From assembly GCF_000758625.1 (NCBI RefSeq), contig NZ_CP009283.1, positions 4,041,501 to 4,105,500 of the forward strand: DNA of 64,000 nt, in the 5' to 3' direction. Below are positions 17,005 to 26,253 of the stretch, one piece after another (position 1 is the first letter of the stretch; each line of letters starts with the position of its first letter). This stretch comes from Paenibacillus sp. FSL R7-0273 (GTDB taxonomy: Bacteria; Bacillota; Bacilli; Paenibacillales; Paenibacillaceae). The notes beneath the pieces were generated by a model, which saw only the letters and a list, made by a program, of their open reading frames with translations, did not search any database and was not told where the DNA came from. The position numbers were made by a program, and so were the translations under genes.

Positions 17005-17574
17005 TTAACTCCACAGTCTCACAACCTCAACCAGCTCAACCCCGTCGAACTCCAGTCTGTATACATCAGGCTTGGACAAGTTCAGCAGGAAATCCAGATC
17101 ATACTTTGCATCATAAGCATTCATAATTAGGACCATCACAGCACCGTGGGTGCCTATAGCTATCTTTTTCCCCTCATGCTCCTGTAACAGCTCTTGGATC
17201 ACGGTCATTGCCCGGCCCTGACATTCCGCATTCGATTCTCCGCCCGGCAATGAATAATCCGGGTCTACGAAAGATTTCTCCAATAAAGGGATCAGCACCT
17301 CATCAGGCAGGCGCTTGTCTTCATTCAGAAAAATCCTTTCCTTAAGCTCCTCATATAATAGCACTTCCTTGCCGCTGGCTTCGGCCAAATGCTCAATGGT
17401 CATAACTGCTCTTTCATAGGGACTTGAGACAAACATATCTATCTCTTCCCGCTGCAGCAAATCAGTCACCCGGAATACATCCGCCTTCCCCTTTTCTGTC
17501 AGCCCTCTGGTTCTTTCGTTGCCTTCTGTCTTTGGTGAATCACCGTGCCTTACCATATAGATGAAAGTGTGCAT
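17005..17574 (-). CDS. Histidine phosphatase (phosphoglycerate-mutase-like) family protein
   Basis: A 189-residue cytoplasmic protein of the histidine phosphatase superfamily. The phospho-accepting motif is MVRHG (R9, H10), followed by SSPYERA, the acid-region PGGES, and the second catalytic histidine in IGTHGAV near residue 149. Members include cofactor-dependent phosphoglycerate mutases and broad phosphatases; the short size and lack of phosphoglycerate-specific inserts favour a phosphatase. The ATG at 17574 has GGAGG seven bases upstream; an earlier ATG at 17625 would add 17 residues without support. It stands alone. Confidence 0.88.
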   Translation of the reverse strand: MHTFIYMVRHGDSPKTEGNERTRGLTEKGKADVFRVTDLLQREEIDMFVSSPYERAVMTIEHLAEASGKEVLLYEELKERIFLNEDKRLPDEVLIPLLEKSFVDPDYSLPGGESNAECQGRAMTVIQELLQEHEGKKIAIGTHGAVMVLIMNAYDAKYDLDFLLNLSKPDVYRLEFDGVELVEVVRLWS

Positions 17575-17721
17575 AGAATCCTCCTGCAATCGTTTTAGTG
17601 AACGGTTAATGATATACATCTTCACACTATATTAGTAATAACTGGTATGTCAATATGAAAAGTACTAGTCAGATCAGGACAGGCATAGGATAGGGTATAA
17701 CGAGTGAAGGTGGGAATACTC

Positions 17722-17892
17722 ATGTCCAAGAATAAACGCGGCAAAGCACTCTGGCGGATGCCGTCACGCAGCAGAGGAACCTGTCCAATCTGCGGCAGTA
17801 CACGGATTAAGCTGCTCTATATCGGCAAAAAGGCGGACGGCAGCAAGCTGGATGTCTGCAAAAAGTGTGACGACAAGCAGGCCGCCAGCTGA
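17722..17892 (+). CDS. Zinc-ribbon microprotein
   Basis: A 56-residue basic protein with a single four-cysteine zinc ribbon: CPIC (C21, C24) and CKKC (C46, C49) around an LLYIGKKADGSKLDV hairpin. The N-terminus is strongly basic (KNKRGKALWRMPSRSRG), suggesting nucleic-acid or ribosome contact, though no target is known. The ATG at 17722 with AAGGTGG upstream is preferred to the GTG at 17704. A perfect terminator follows at 17934. It resembles short zinc-ribbon proteins annotated as hypothetical in Bacilli. Confidence 0.75.
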   Translation: MSKNKRGKALWRMPSRSRGTCPICGSTRIKLLYIGKKADGSKLDVCKKCDDKQAAS

Positions 17893-17933
17893 GTAGCCCG
17901 GTTTAGCAAAGTCTGTGTATCGCACTCATAGTT

Positions 17934-17975
17934 AAGGGGAGTACCGTTTTGTACGGTACTCCCCTTGTATTGTTA
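17934..17975. terminator. Bidirectional terminator
   Basis: A perfect 14-bp stem: AAGGGGAGTACCGT (17934-17947) with ACGGTACTCCCCTT (17953-17966), five-base loop. It lies between the zinc-ribbon gene (+) and the CDF transporter (-). Confidence 0.8.
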
Positions 17976-18974
17976 CGTCCGGGTCAAATCCTGCAGCTCA
18001 TTCTGCGGCACATAGTTACGGACCCCGTTATCCTCCAGAATCCCCAAGGTCACGTCCGAGATATTGGGATCTGCCAGCAGCTTGTCCCTCACCTTAAACT
18101 TGATATCATCGGCATCCGCCAGTGTAAGACCGGTCTTCAGCTCAATCAGCCCTTCTACATGATAATAACGGCCTTCCTGCAAAATACGCAGCTGATAAAT
18201 ATCAGTGACCTGGGGCTCATCGAAAATAATCCGCGCGACTCTCTCCTCGATTTCCGGCGGTGCAGCTACACCGATCAGTCCAACCATGTTATCATAGCCG
18301 ACACGGAAGGCAACTCCGATCATCATAAAAGCAATCAGGATGCTCGATATTCCGTCCAGCAGGTGGAAGTTGGTCAGCGCAGTAACCAGTACAGCAATCA
18401 GTGCCAGCAATCCTCCGGTTGTAGCTACCAGATCCTCGTAAAAGACAAGCCGGGTTGGCGGTGCAGCCCGTTTTACATTTTTGAGCGAGGCTGTGAATTT
18501 GTCAAAGCCCTTTGCCTCAACCCGGGCATCATGGAGCACTTCATTCATCGCCTTCACCCACACAAAGCCGTCAGCAGCGATGGACAGCAGCAGTACGGCC
18601 ACATTGATCCAGTATCCGCCCGACTCTGCTGCGGGATGCCGAAGTAAATGGAAGCCTTCGAGCATGGTCTCATAAGCCATGATACTCACAACGATTACCG
18701 CTACCATACAGAACAGGTTAATGACCCGTCCGAAGCCGTCCGGAAAGCGCCGGGTCGGTCTTTTCTCAGCCAATACACTGCCTGTAAAAACAAACATCTG
18801 ATTCACGGCATCCGCGATAGAATGCATCATCGTAGCAAACATCGAGCCGCTGCCGGTCAGCGCAAAAGCAATCCCCTTCACGACGGCAATGCAGGTATTG
18901 CCGATGGCTGCCGAGCCTGAAGACTTGTTTCCTTTTTTAATCAAGCTCATTAGACTTTCCGTATGTTCTGCCAT
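17973..18974 (-). CDS. Cation diffusion facilitator family transporter
   Basis: A 333-residue inner-membrane CDF protein, exporting divalent metal cations (zinc, iron, manganese or similar) by proton antiport. About six spans are seen; the first metal-site helix carries MMHSIADAVNQ (H-x3-D pattern) and the fifth carries FYEDLVATTGG (E-D rather than the usual H-D or D-D). A cytoplasmic ferredoxin-like domain follows (about 245-315). The ATG at 18974 is preferred because GAGGAGG lies upstream; the GTG at 18995 would overlap that site. The altered second motif means the metal cannot be assigned. Confidence 0.85.
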   Translation of the reverse strand: MAEHTESLMSLIKKGNKSSGSAAIGNTCIAVVKGIAFALTGSGSMFATMMHSIADAVNQMFVFTGSVLAEKRPTRRFPDGFGRVINLFCMVAVIVVSIMAYETMLEGFHLLRHPAAESGGYWINVAVLLLSIAADGFVWVKAMNEVLHDARVEAKGFDKFTASLKNVKRAAPPTRLVFYEDLVATTGGLLALIAVLVTALTNFHLLDGISSILIAFMMIGVAFRVGYDNMVGLIGVAAPPEIEERVARIIFDEPQVTDIYQLRILQEGRYYHVEGLIELKTGLTLADADDIKFKVRDKLLADPNISDVTLGILEDNGVRNYVPQNELQDLTRT

Positions 18975-19062
18975 AGGTCTCAGCTGCCTCCTCACTCATA
19001 TACATATGTATTTACTTAACCTGATGAACTGAATTTCTACCAGCCGGACCAGAATACTATGC

Positions 19063-19100
19063 AAAATAAAGAGCCCATACCGTAAAAACGGCATGAGCCC
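19063..19100 (-). terminator. Terminator of the aldo/keto reductase gene
   Basis: On the minus strand GGGCTCATGCCGT pairs with ACGGTATGGGCTC (plus coordinates 19071-19083 and 19088-19100, three G-U pairs), followed by TTTATTTT. Confidence 0.75.
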
Positions 19101-19123
19101 GGATCGCAGACATAAGCAACGGT

Positions 19124-20011
19124 TTAGGTCTGGCCCACCCAATCAGCTCCGGCAATGCTCCGCCAGAGGCTGCGGATCTCTTCGTACTCCGCTGCAGGCA
19201 AAGCCCCCTCACTCAACAGGGCGGCGTTCTGCTGCCAGCGTTCAGGCTTGGTCGTGCCGACGATAGCCGTATGCACACCAGGTGTGCTGAGTGTAAAGCG
19301 TAGAGCGGTGCCGACTGCCTTTTGCGGATCAGCTAAAAATCCGTAGGACAGCTCGCGCAGCCGGTTCCAGTAGATAAAAGGGTATTCGCTCTCATCCATG
19401 CTTTCGAACATCCAGGCCGCATTGGCGATTGGACGTTTCGCGGTTACTCCCATGTTCCGTTTGACCGCTTCTTCCAATGTCAGATCAATGGCTTCCTGAT
19501 CCGCAATGTTGACCGAGATTTCGAGACTGTCAAACACACCTGTCTGCACCGCATATAACGCATCCTTCCGGTCACCGCTATACCCGATGTAACGTGTTTT
19601 GCCGGCTTCCTTCGCACGCTGCAGCACCTCTATAACGGCCCCGTCACGCAGCACCTCTTCCCGGCAGCTATGCAGATGGATCATATCCACATAGTCGGTC
19701 TGCAGGCGCTTGAGGCTGCGGTCAATACTCTTTTCCAGCAGGACCAGATCCCAATCCGGATAATCCATCCCTGCGGAATGCCCGCATTTGGTGAACAGGT
19801 AATAGTCACTGCGGCGTGAGCCGAGCGCCTTCCCGATGAGCTCCTCGCTGTTTCCATAGCATTCGGCAGTATCGATCAGGTTAAGCCCTGCATCTACTGC
19901 GCTTCCCAGCAAGCGGTCCACCGTTTTCTGATCCGAGCTGCCGATTTCAGACCCGCCAAACCCCAGCACACTGACTTCCATATCCGTATTGCCGTATTTG
20001 CGTTTTTCCAT
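19124..20011 (-). CDS. Aldo/keto reductase
   Basis: A 295-residue cytoplasmic NADPH-dependent oxidoreductase with a TIM barrel. The AKR tetrad is present: D47 and Y52 in LIDTAECYG, K75 in LFTKCG, and H114 in MIHLHS. The C-terminal cofactor region STPGVHTAIVGTTKPE is typical of the YghZ/YhdN-like bacterial AKRs. It is a single gene. Its substrate, an aldehyde, ketone or sugar, cannot be told from sequence. Confidence 0.9.
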   Translation of the reverse strand: MEKRKYGNTDMEVSVLGFGGSEIGSSDQKTVDRLLGSAVDAGLNLIDTAECYGNSEELIGKALGSRRSDYYLFTKCGHSAGMDYPDWDLVLLEKSIDRSLKRLQTDYVDMIHLHSCREEVLRDGAVIEVLQRAKEAGKTRYIGYSGDRKDALYAVQTGVFDSLEISVNIADQEAIDLTLEEAVKRNMGVTAKRPIANAAWMFESMDESEYPFIYWNRLRELSYGFLADPQKAVGTALRFTLSTPGVHTAIVGTTKPERWQQNAALLSEGALPAAEYEEIRSLWRSIAGADWVGQT

Positions 20012-20105
20012 CCTGGCTGCCTCCTATTATCTGTTTGGTATGCATTCAAGAACGCTGTGCAGCTGACATCTTAAACATTATACCCCCTGACGAAAAAAGG
20101 AAACG

Positions 20106-21905
20106 TTAACCAGGACGGATATGTTCCTCCGGAAAGCTTGATTTGATCCACAGCCTTGAAATATCAAGAAAGCCGAAGGAGCCGGTATGCAGGCCGAACA
20201 GGCTCTGGTTATGCTGGGCTCTTTTGTTCAGATGGCAGCCGTAAAGCACCCAGGCATTATCCCGCAACAGGCTCTCCGTCTGCTGCAGCAGGCGGCCTCT
20301 GCTGTCATCCTCCAGCTCTGTGAAGGAGCTAAGCTTCTGTTCAATTTCGGCCAGCTGGCTGTCCGGCAGGAGCCCGTGCAGATGATTGGACCGGTTGACG
20401 AAGTAATTAATCATGCCCCACTGCCAGTCATCCTCAAGCACCTCTTCAGAAAATACAAAATCGGCCCGGCCGGTGATTTCGTCCAGCTGAAAATCCTTAT
20501 AGTTCAGCACCTTGAAGGTTACCCCGGCCAAAGCTCCGCGCCGCTGCAGCCATTCTGCTTCGTCCCGCTCATCCTTTTTATTCGTATGTGCCAGAATAAT
20601 GTCTTCACCGTTATACCCGCCTAACTTAAGCAGCTCCTTTATCTGGTCCATACCAGGCTCGCTCCAGTCTGTCTGACGGCTCAGCCAGGGCAGAAAACTC
20701 GCCGCCGGGGTGATCCGGTTCCCGCCGAGCTCCTTCATCAAGGCAAGCGGATGATACAGGAGGCTCATCGCTTGGCGGAAATGCCGGTTATGCTGCAGCC
20801 CCTTTTTGCGGAGGTTGGTCAGCAGATACCTGCAGCCCAGGGCGGGATAATCGATACTGTTGTTGGTACACAGCGTTGATGAAGGGCGGTTCTCCCCTGC
20901 TTCCGGGAGCTGATATTGGCGTACACTGGCCCATTGGTCCGGCAAAGACCAGATTTCCACGCGGTCCAGCAGCGGACGGATTCCGTAATAATCGTCGAAG
21001 GCGGCAAGCTCGAGCACTTCACCGCTCAGCCTGCTGACCCGGTAAGGTCCTGTCCCTGACGGAGTAAGCGGATTGAATTCCAGATCATACGGAAGGACCG
21101 ACATATAGATTGAGCTTAACGCATGCAGAAAAAAACGGTTCGGGCGTGACAGGTCAAAACGGATCCGGTGGTCGCCAAGCAGCTCGATCCCGGCAACGTC
21201 GCGGAAATGCCATATTGCAGGACTGTCCAGGTCCTTTAGCCGCTGCAGCGTGTATTTCACATCTCTGGAGGTCATGACCCGGCCGTGATGGAAGCGGACG
21301 CCCTTGCGCAGATAAAAAATATAGCTCGTGGAGGCTTCATTAACTTCCCACATATGGGCAAGCGCCGGCAAAAAGCTGCCGCTGGACGCCTCATAGGTCA
21401 CAAGCGTACTGTAAATCTGGCCAAGCAAAAAAGCCTCAAAAGCGGTATATACAGAGGAGGAATCCAGCTCCAGCACATGCCGGTTGCTGGTAATCCGCAA
21501 AATATCCAGCCCCGTGGTGGTCTCTGCTTCACTATGATAGCCCATTTGCTTATTCAGGACAGCCAGCAGCCGTTCCTTCAGCGGACCCTGCACTTCCTGA
21601 AGGCCGATCAGGTCGATTCCCTGCTTGACCTTGCCTTTGTCCAGCAGCCCCTGCAGCTGCTCTTCCAGCACATCCTCCACGCTGCGCAGAAAAGTTATGG
21701 CCGAGTAATGCCCCCTGCCTCTGCCAGGCTGCCAGAGAATCAGCTGCTCCTCTTCAAGCCGGCGCAGGATAAATTTAACGTTGCGCGGAGTGCAGCACAG
21801 CACCTCAGCCAGCGCATCAATGCTAGCGGGAAGCGGCTCCAGCAGCCTGCCGGGACTGCCTAAGCCCGCTGCTATCCTCAGGTAATGCGAGATATGATTG
21901 TCCAT
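20106..21905 (-). CDS. SgrR-like transcriptional regulator with a solute-binding domain
   Basis: A 599-residue protein with the SgrR architecture: an N-terminal winged-helix domain (residues 1-115; CCTPRNVKFILRRLEEEQLILWQPGRGRG) followed by an SBP_bac_5 peptide/solute-binding fold from about 165 to 540 (LRKGVRFHHGRVMTSRDVKYTLQRL, TPSGTGPYRV). No signal peptide, so the solute domain senses a cytoplasmic ligand. In E. coli SgrR responds to sugar-phosphate stress and controls the divergent sgrST-setA. Here the divergent neighbour is an MFS exporter, the same logic. The ligand may differ, because several Bacillales proteins of this build respond to siderophores or peptides. Confidence 0.88.
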   Translation of the reverse strand: MDNHISHYLRIAAGLGSPGRLLEPLPASIDALAEVLCCTPRNVKFILRRLEEEQLILWQPGRGRGHYSAITFLRSVEDVLEEQLQGLLDKGKVKQGIDLIGLQEVQGPLKERLLAVLNKQMGYHSEAETTTGLDILRITSNRHVLELDSSSVYTAFEAFLLGQIYSTLVTYEASSGSFLPALAHMWEVNEASTSYIFYLRKGVRFHHGRVMTSRDVKYTLQRLKDLDSPAIWHFRDVAGIELLGDHRIRFDLSRPNRFFLHALSSIYMSVLPYDLEFNPLTPSGTGPYRVSRLSGEVLELAAFDDYYGIRPLLDRVEIWSLPDQWASVRQYQLPEAGENRPSSTLCTNNSIDYPALGCRYLLTNLRKKGLQHNRHFRQAMSLLYHPLALMKELGGNRITPAASFLPWLSRQTDWSEPGMDQIKELLKLGGYNGEDIILAHTNKKDERDEAEWLQRRGALAGVTFKVLNYKDFQLDEITGRADFVFSEEVLEDDWQWGMINYFVNRSNHLHGLLPDSQLAEIEQKLSSFTELEDDSRGRLLQQTESLLRDNAWVLYGCHLNKRAQHNQSLFGLHTGSFGFLDISRLWIKSSFPEEHIRPG

Positions 21906-22050
21906 CCTGATCGCTCCTCTAAAGGTGAAAGGGAGTGTGTAAACCTTACACTTTTATTTCCCCCTTTTTACATTACAATTATACATGACACCGCCTGGAA
22001 TGGCAGCAGTCCTCAAAATTCATCCAACAGATTAGGAGATTCACTCACTT

Positions 22051-23280
22051 ATGAAACAGCGTCTGCAGCATATTCATCCCTTAGCCTGGACCATTATTAT
22101 CGGCACTATGTTCGGCCGGCTGGTTACCTCGATGAGCATCCCGTTCCTGTCGATCTACTTAACCCAGGTACTCGGTGCATCGCCGACTCAAACCGGCTTT
22201 ACGGTAGCCGTCAGCTCGCTCGCCGGCGTGATGATCAGCTTCTACGGCGGTTATATTTCCGACGTAATCGGACGCAAAATTGTCATGCTCGTCTCCGTCT
22301 TCGGCTGGGCTTGCGTCTTCTTCGGCTTTGCCGCCGCCCAGCATTTATGGGTGTTCTTCCTCGTCAATACCTTAAATGGCATCTGCCGTGCGGTATTCGA
22401 GCCAACCTCCCGGGCCATGCTATCGGATATTACCCCGCCTGAGCATAAGCTGCTGGTATTCAACCTCAGGTATGCGGCGGTCAACCTTGGTGTCGTGTTC
22501 GGGCCTATTATCGGCCTTCAGCTTGGCTCTGCTGAATCCACCTTTCCGTTTGTGATCGCGGGGATTGTCTATATCGCTTACGGGCTGGTATTGTTCATGC
22601 AATTCAGGATTCACCATTCAACCCTGCCTGAACGTCCGGCTGGGGATGCGCCTAAGCTCCGTGCCGCACTTGCCGTAACCGGACGGGACCGTGTCTTCCT
22701 GCCTGTGCTGCTTGGTACTATTTTCTGTGTGCTTGGCTACGGGCATTTTAGCTCTACCCTGGCGCAATACCTGGCGATGAATCCGCATTTCACTGACGGC
22801 GGAAAGGTCTTCTCTTATATGCTGTCGCTGAATGCTGTCACGGTGCTGGTTGTACAGTATCCGATTGTCCGTACGGCAAGCCGTTTTTCGCCGATTGTCC
22901 CGCTGATTCTTGGTAACATCTGTGTCGCCCTCAGTATGCTGCTGTTCGGCGCCGCAGGGGGAATCGGGCTGATGATGACCGGCGTCATTCTGTTCACCAT
23001 CGGTGAGGTGCTGCTGTTCACCATGATGGATATGCTGATTGACCGGATTGCCAAGCCGGAATGGAAAGGCACCTATTTCGGAACAATCGGCTTCAACGGG
23101 CTCGGCGGTGTCATGGCACCCATACTTGGCGGCCTGCTGCTGGATCAGTTCGGCGCCTCAAGCGGTCCCGCTGTGTTCGTGCCGCTGGCATTGACTACGG
23201 CTCTCGGTCTGCCATTCCTGATTGCTGCCCACAAAAGGCTTAAAGCCAGGGAACTGGCGGAGGCAAAAAGCAGCTTTTAA
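22051..23280 (+). CDS. Major facilitator superfamily exporter
   Basis: A 409-residue membrane protein with 12 predicted spans. The loop between spans 2 and 3 has the MFS signature GGYISDVIGRKIVMLVS, and span 5 carries the antiporter-like LGVVFGPIIG. It is of the drug/sugar proton antiporter (DHA1) type. It is divergent from the SgrR-like gene with a 145-bp shared promoter region, so it is probably its regulatory target. The ATG at 22051 follows TTAGGAGATTCACTCACTT. Substrate unknown. Confidence 0.88.
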   Translation: MKQRLQHIHPLAWTIIIGTMFGRLVTSMSIPFLSIYLTQVLGASPTQTGFTVAVSSLAGVMISFYGGYISDVIGRKIVMLVSVFGWACVFFGFAAAQHLWVFFLVNTLNGICRAVFEPTSRAMLSDITPPEHKLLVFNLRYAAVNLGVVFGPIIGLQLGSAESTFPFVIAGIVYIAYGLVLFMQFRIHHSTLPERPAGDAPKLRAALAVTGRDRVFLPVLLGTIFCVLGYGHFSSTLAQYLAMNPHFTDGGKVFSYMLSLNAVTVLVVQYPIVRTASRFSPIVPLILGNICVALSMLLFGAAGGIGLMMTGVILFTIGEVLLFTMMDMLIDRIAKPEWKGTYFGTIGFNGLGGVMAPILGGLLLDQFGASSGPAVFVPLALTTALGLPFLIAAHKRLKARELAEAKSSF

Positions 23281-23310
23281 CCAGGACTTTCATGCAAGTT
23301 GACAGTACAC

Positions 23311-23357
23311 AAACAGCGGCAGCCGTGGAACCTAACGTCCCTCGACTGCCGCTGTTT
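23311..23357. terminator. Bidirectional terminator
   Basis: AAACAGCGGCAG (23311-23322) pairs with CTGCCGCTGTTT (23346-23357); it separates the MFS gene (+) and the zinc-ribbon membrane protein (-). Confidence 0.8.
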
Positions 23358-23378
23358 TAATGCACGGTTTATTTTACA

Positions 23379-23798
23379 TTATGATTCCAAGGCCTTCCCG
23401 CATCGCGGGCAAAACTGGTAAGCCGCATTAGTCACCTTACTGCCGCAATAGGGGCAATAGCTTAATTCATTCTCATTCTCGTTATCATTAGCGTTATTCC
23501 CGCGGCTGTGAGGAGCGGAGCTTGGGGGTTTTTGATAAAAACGGTCCAAGGGATCCGGCTCTTCATTATGCTCTGTGATGTCCAGCAGCGACATCCGGTT
23601 CTTGCCCGTTGCGTTCTTAAAGTGATAAATGGCCTGCCCGATAGCCAACCCGACAAAAATGATGCCAAACGCTGCAAAAAATATCGGTGCACCCATCTGT
23701 ACAGCCATAATCGTCCAAAAGATTCCGAATACTCCCACGGCAACGCTTCCTACAGCATTCATACCTGAAGGCCCGCGGCCAGGCTTAATACTTCTCAC
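23379..23798 (-). CDS. Membrane protein with C-terminal zinc ribbon
   Basis: A 139-residue protein with two hydrophobic spans (about 14-34 and 38-60), a polar Asn/Glu-rich linker, and a C-terminal double-CxxC zinc ribbon: CPYCGSKV and CPRCGKAL (cysteines near 114, 117, 130 and 133). This is the common zinc-ribbon-plus-membrane architecture in Firmicutes with no assigned function. The GTG at 23798 follows AAAGGAGGGAG by about 12 bases. It stands alone. Confidence 0.75.
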   Translation of the reverse strand: MRSIKPGRGPSGMNAVGSVAVGVFGIFWTIMAVQMGAPIFFAAFGIIFVGLAIGQAIYHFKNATGKNRMSLLDITEHNEEPDPLDRFYQKPPSSAPHSRGNNANDNENENELSYCPYCGSKVTNAAYQFCPRCGKALES

Positions 23799-24000
23799 CG
23801 GAATTCACTCCCTCCTTTTAAAATTTGCAGATTCATCAGCAGGCTATGAGCCATCTGATCAATCTTTCCGTGCATTACAACCAATGTATAATTTTACCTC
23901 TATATATACATATAATCAATTGTAAATGTAGTCGTGCAGCTTTTAGTTTACATAACATTATATATGTCAACCTAACGCTTGTTATTGAATGAATTACATC

Positions 24001-24957
24001 TTAAGTATACATTTTATGCAACAGCAGGCTCCTCTCCTTAATATATTCCCTAAGCACCGGAGGCTCCAGAACCTCTATATCCATAGGCAATGCCATTACT
24101 TTACCGCAGGCCTGTTCAAAGCAGTACATATTAACAGTTATGCTATGCTGCCCCTGATCAGCAGCGATATTTAGAACCTCCAGCTGCTTGATCAGCTCCG
24201 GATAAGGCCTTTTCAAGCGGAGTGTCACCGGATAATTTTCCTCGAATCTGCGGCTTTGCTTAAATTGCTTCTCCCTGCCGCACCAGAATGCCTCCAATGA
24301 AAAATCTGCGGGAATCGCATATTCCTCTTCCAGCAGCTCTGCCTTTGTAATCCGTTCACACTTAAAGGTTCGCAGCTCCTCTGCCGATTCACAATAGCCG
24401 ACAAGGTACCATTCTCCTTGCTTCACAATGAGCCCATAAGGCTGCAAAATACGGCTGGAACGCTCTCCATTTACCTTGCTGTATTCGGCTCTGATTTTGT
24501 GAGAACGCCATAGGGCCGCCCTAAGCTTTTCCAGACAGGGAATTGGGGGATGTTCGTTCCACCACGGTGTATTGTCAAAATAAAAAACATTTTTGGCCTT
24601 GTGTATATCCGCCTGATAGGCTGCCGGCAGAGTCTTTTCCAGTTTGAGCAGGGCGTTCTTGAGCTGTAGTCCCGATTCCCCCTGCTGTCCTGCATGAAAC
24701 CCCATACCCGTTAAATAAAGACGGATCACCTCATCACCGTTCAACTGTTGCAGATTCACAGTATAGCCCTCCATCAGGGAGATCCCCCCGTTAGGTCCGG
24801 TAGATGTCACCATCGGAAGTCCGGCTTCCGCCAGCACATCGATATCCCGGTAAATGGAACGGACTGAGGTTTCGAGTGCATCTGCCAGCTCACTGGCCTT
24901 CATTTTCCCACGGGACTCAATCAGCAGCAGAATTGCTATTAAGCGGTGTAGACGCAC
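24001..24957 (-). CDS. YafY-type transcriptional regulator (HTH plus WYL domain)
   Basis: A 318-residue regulator. Residues 1-60 form a DeoR-like winged helix-turn-helix (KASELADALETSVRSIYRDIDVLAEAGLPM), followed by a WYL ligand-sensing domain (around 135-205; GEWYLVGYCESAEELRTFKCERI) and a WCX C-terminal extension. WYL proteins often sense small nucleic acid-like ligands or other small molecules. The GTG at 24957 has AAGGAGG ten bases upstream. It is divergent from the Gfo/Idh/MocA gene at 25069, which is its likely target. Confidence 0.9.
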   Translation of the reverse strand: MRLHRLIAILLLIESRGKMKASELADALETSVRSIYRDIDVLAEAGLPMVTSTGPNGGISLMEGYTVNLQQLNGDEVIRLYLTGMGFHAGQQGESGLQLKNALLKLEKTLPAAYQADIHKAKNVFYFDNTPWWNEHPPIPCLEKLRAALWRSHKIRAEYSKVNGERSSRILQPYGLIVKQGEWYLVGYCESAEELRTFKCERITKAELLEEEYAIPADFSLEAFWCGREKQFKQSRRFEENYPVTLRLKRPYPELIKQLEVLNIAADQGQHSITVNMYCFEQACGKVMALPMDIEVLEPPVLREYIKERSLLLHKMYT

Positions 24958-25068
24958 AGTATAAGGTCCTCCTTAACTTCTTTAACGTATATTCTGCTAT
25001 TCTTGCCAATCAGTTGTCAGTAATCAAAGTTTATTATGAAATGTATCAGACAAAAGGAGCTGTTGTAA

Positions 25069-26016
25069 ATGAATATTGGCATACTGGGCACCGGATTCGG
25101 GGCTTACCACGCCGGCATACTAAAGAAATTTGAGAATGTTAGCCGTGTAGTTGTCTTCGGACGAAATGAGGAAAAGCTGCTGAAGCTCAAGAAGGAATTA
25201 GACATAGAAATTTCCACCTCCATTGATGAGGTCATCGGCGATCCCGGACTTGATATCATCGATATCTGCCTGCCTTCGGACTTACATAAGCGTTATACCC
25301 TGCAGGCATTACAGGCCGGAAAGCATATTTTCTGTGAAACCCCGGTCTGCCTCACTGTGGAGGATGCCTTGGCTATGAAGCAGGCAGAAGCCCGGTCGGA
25401 TAAAAAAGTGCTGGTCAACCAGTTCATTAAGTTTGATCCTGCTTACCGGTACCTGTATGAGGCGTTGCAGCAGGAGAAATACGGAAGGCTGCTCAAGGTG
25501 GACCTGCTCCGGGAAACCCCGCCCCTATGGGGCGATCTGGGGCTTGATAAGATTACCGTTAACTTGATGATACATGAGCTGGATTTCATCACATGGATAT
25601 TGAAGGACGCAGATTTAACGGGTGTGTGGGGTACAGCAGGCCCTCAGGCCGGCCAGGCACTGGTCCAGGCAGCTTTTAACACACCACTGGTCAATGCGCA
25701 GGTAGTCGCAGCTTCTTTAATGCCGCCGGCATATCCCTTTTCGGTCGGATTTAAAGCCTACTTCGAGCAGGCCAAGCTGGAATTTCATGAACAAGATGAT
25801 ATGCAGGGCGGGATTGATACAGCTCTCTATGAATACAGCACTTCCGGCAGACAGGATATTGTACTGGATAAGGTCAACCCTTATGAGGAAAGTCTGCGAT
25901 ATGCTCTGCAATGCTTCGAGGACGGCAGAGAATCTGAACTCTCGCTGGATCATGCATTGTCTGCCCTTAATACCGCGCTTGAGCTGAAGAAACGGCTGAC
26001 GAATGTGCTCCATTAG
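25069..26016 (+). CDS. Gfo/Idh/MocA family oxidoreductase
   Basis: A 315-residue NAD(P)-dependent oxidoreductase acting on a sugar or cyclitol. The N-terminal Rossmann fold has GTGFGAYHA (7-15). The family's EKP motif is ETP (90-92), so the usual catalytic/structural lysine is threonine; related ETP variants exist, but a different catalytic lysine or a non-dehydrogenase role is possible. The C-terminal domain has the NLMIHELDF segment with the expected histidine. The ATG at 25069 has AAAGGAG upstream. It is divergent from the WYL regulator gene and ends at a strong terminator. Confidence 0.87.
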   Translation: MNIGILGTGFGAYHAGILKKFENVSRVVVFGRNEEKLLKLKKELDIEISTSIDEVIGDPGLDIIDICLPSDLHKRYTLQALQAGKHIFCETPVCLTVEDALAMKQAEARSDKKVLVNQFIKFDPAYRYLYEALQQEKYGRLLKVDLLRETPPLWGDLGLDKITVNLMIHELDFITWILKDADLTGVWGTAGPQAGQALVQAAFNTPLVNAQVVAASLMPPAYPFSVGFKAYFEQAKLEFHEQDDMQGGIDTALYEYSTSGRQDIVLDKVNPYEESLRYALQCFEDGRESELSLDHALSALNTALELKKRLTNVLH

Positions 26017-26078
26017 CCTATGGTGTTTTAATTACAGAACGTACCTTTTTCTTCATTAGAAGCTACCGCTGATTTTCC

Positions 26079-26103
26079 GGGAGGGGCTGCCCCCTCCCTT
26101 TTT
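26079..26103 (+). terminator. Terminator after the Gfo/Idh/MocA gene
   Basis: GGGAGGGG (26079-26086) pairs with CCCCTCCC (26091-26098), four-base loop, followed by TTTTT. Confidence 0.88.
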
Positions 26104-26186
26104 CCTGTGTTTTTTTAGTTGCTAGGAAAAAGTTTGGTGTGGGTTACGGGATTGTGTATGTAAGGAGCACTGGTTTTGGTGTTTGT

Positions 26187-26213
26187 TATTGTGAATTTTT
26201 CATATGTTGAAAT
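26187..26213 (+). repeat. Left copy of a 27-bp direct repeat
   Basis: Shares 26 of 27 bases with 30697-30723, in the same orientation; 22 consecutive bases are identical. The core contains the quasi-palindrome TTTCATATGTTGAAA. The pair encloses the abrB-like, GNAT, xerS, pentapeptide and cupin genes. Confidence 0.75.
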
Positions 26214-26253
26214 AAGGTAATGTTAGTCATGAAATGGATGTCCTTTGTGTTAT

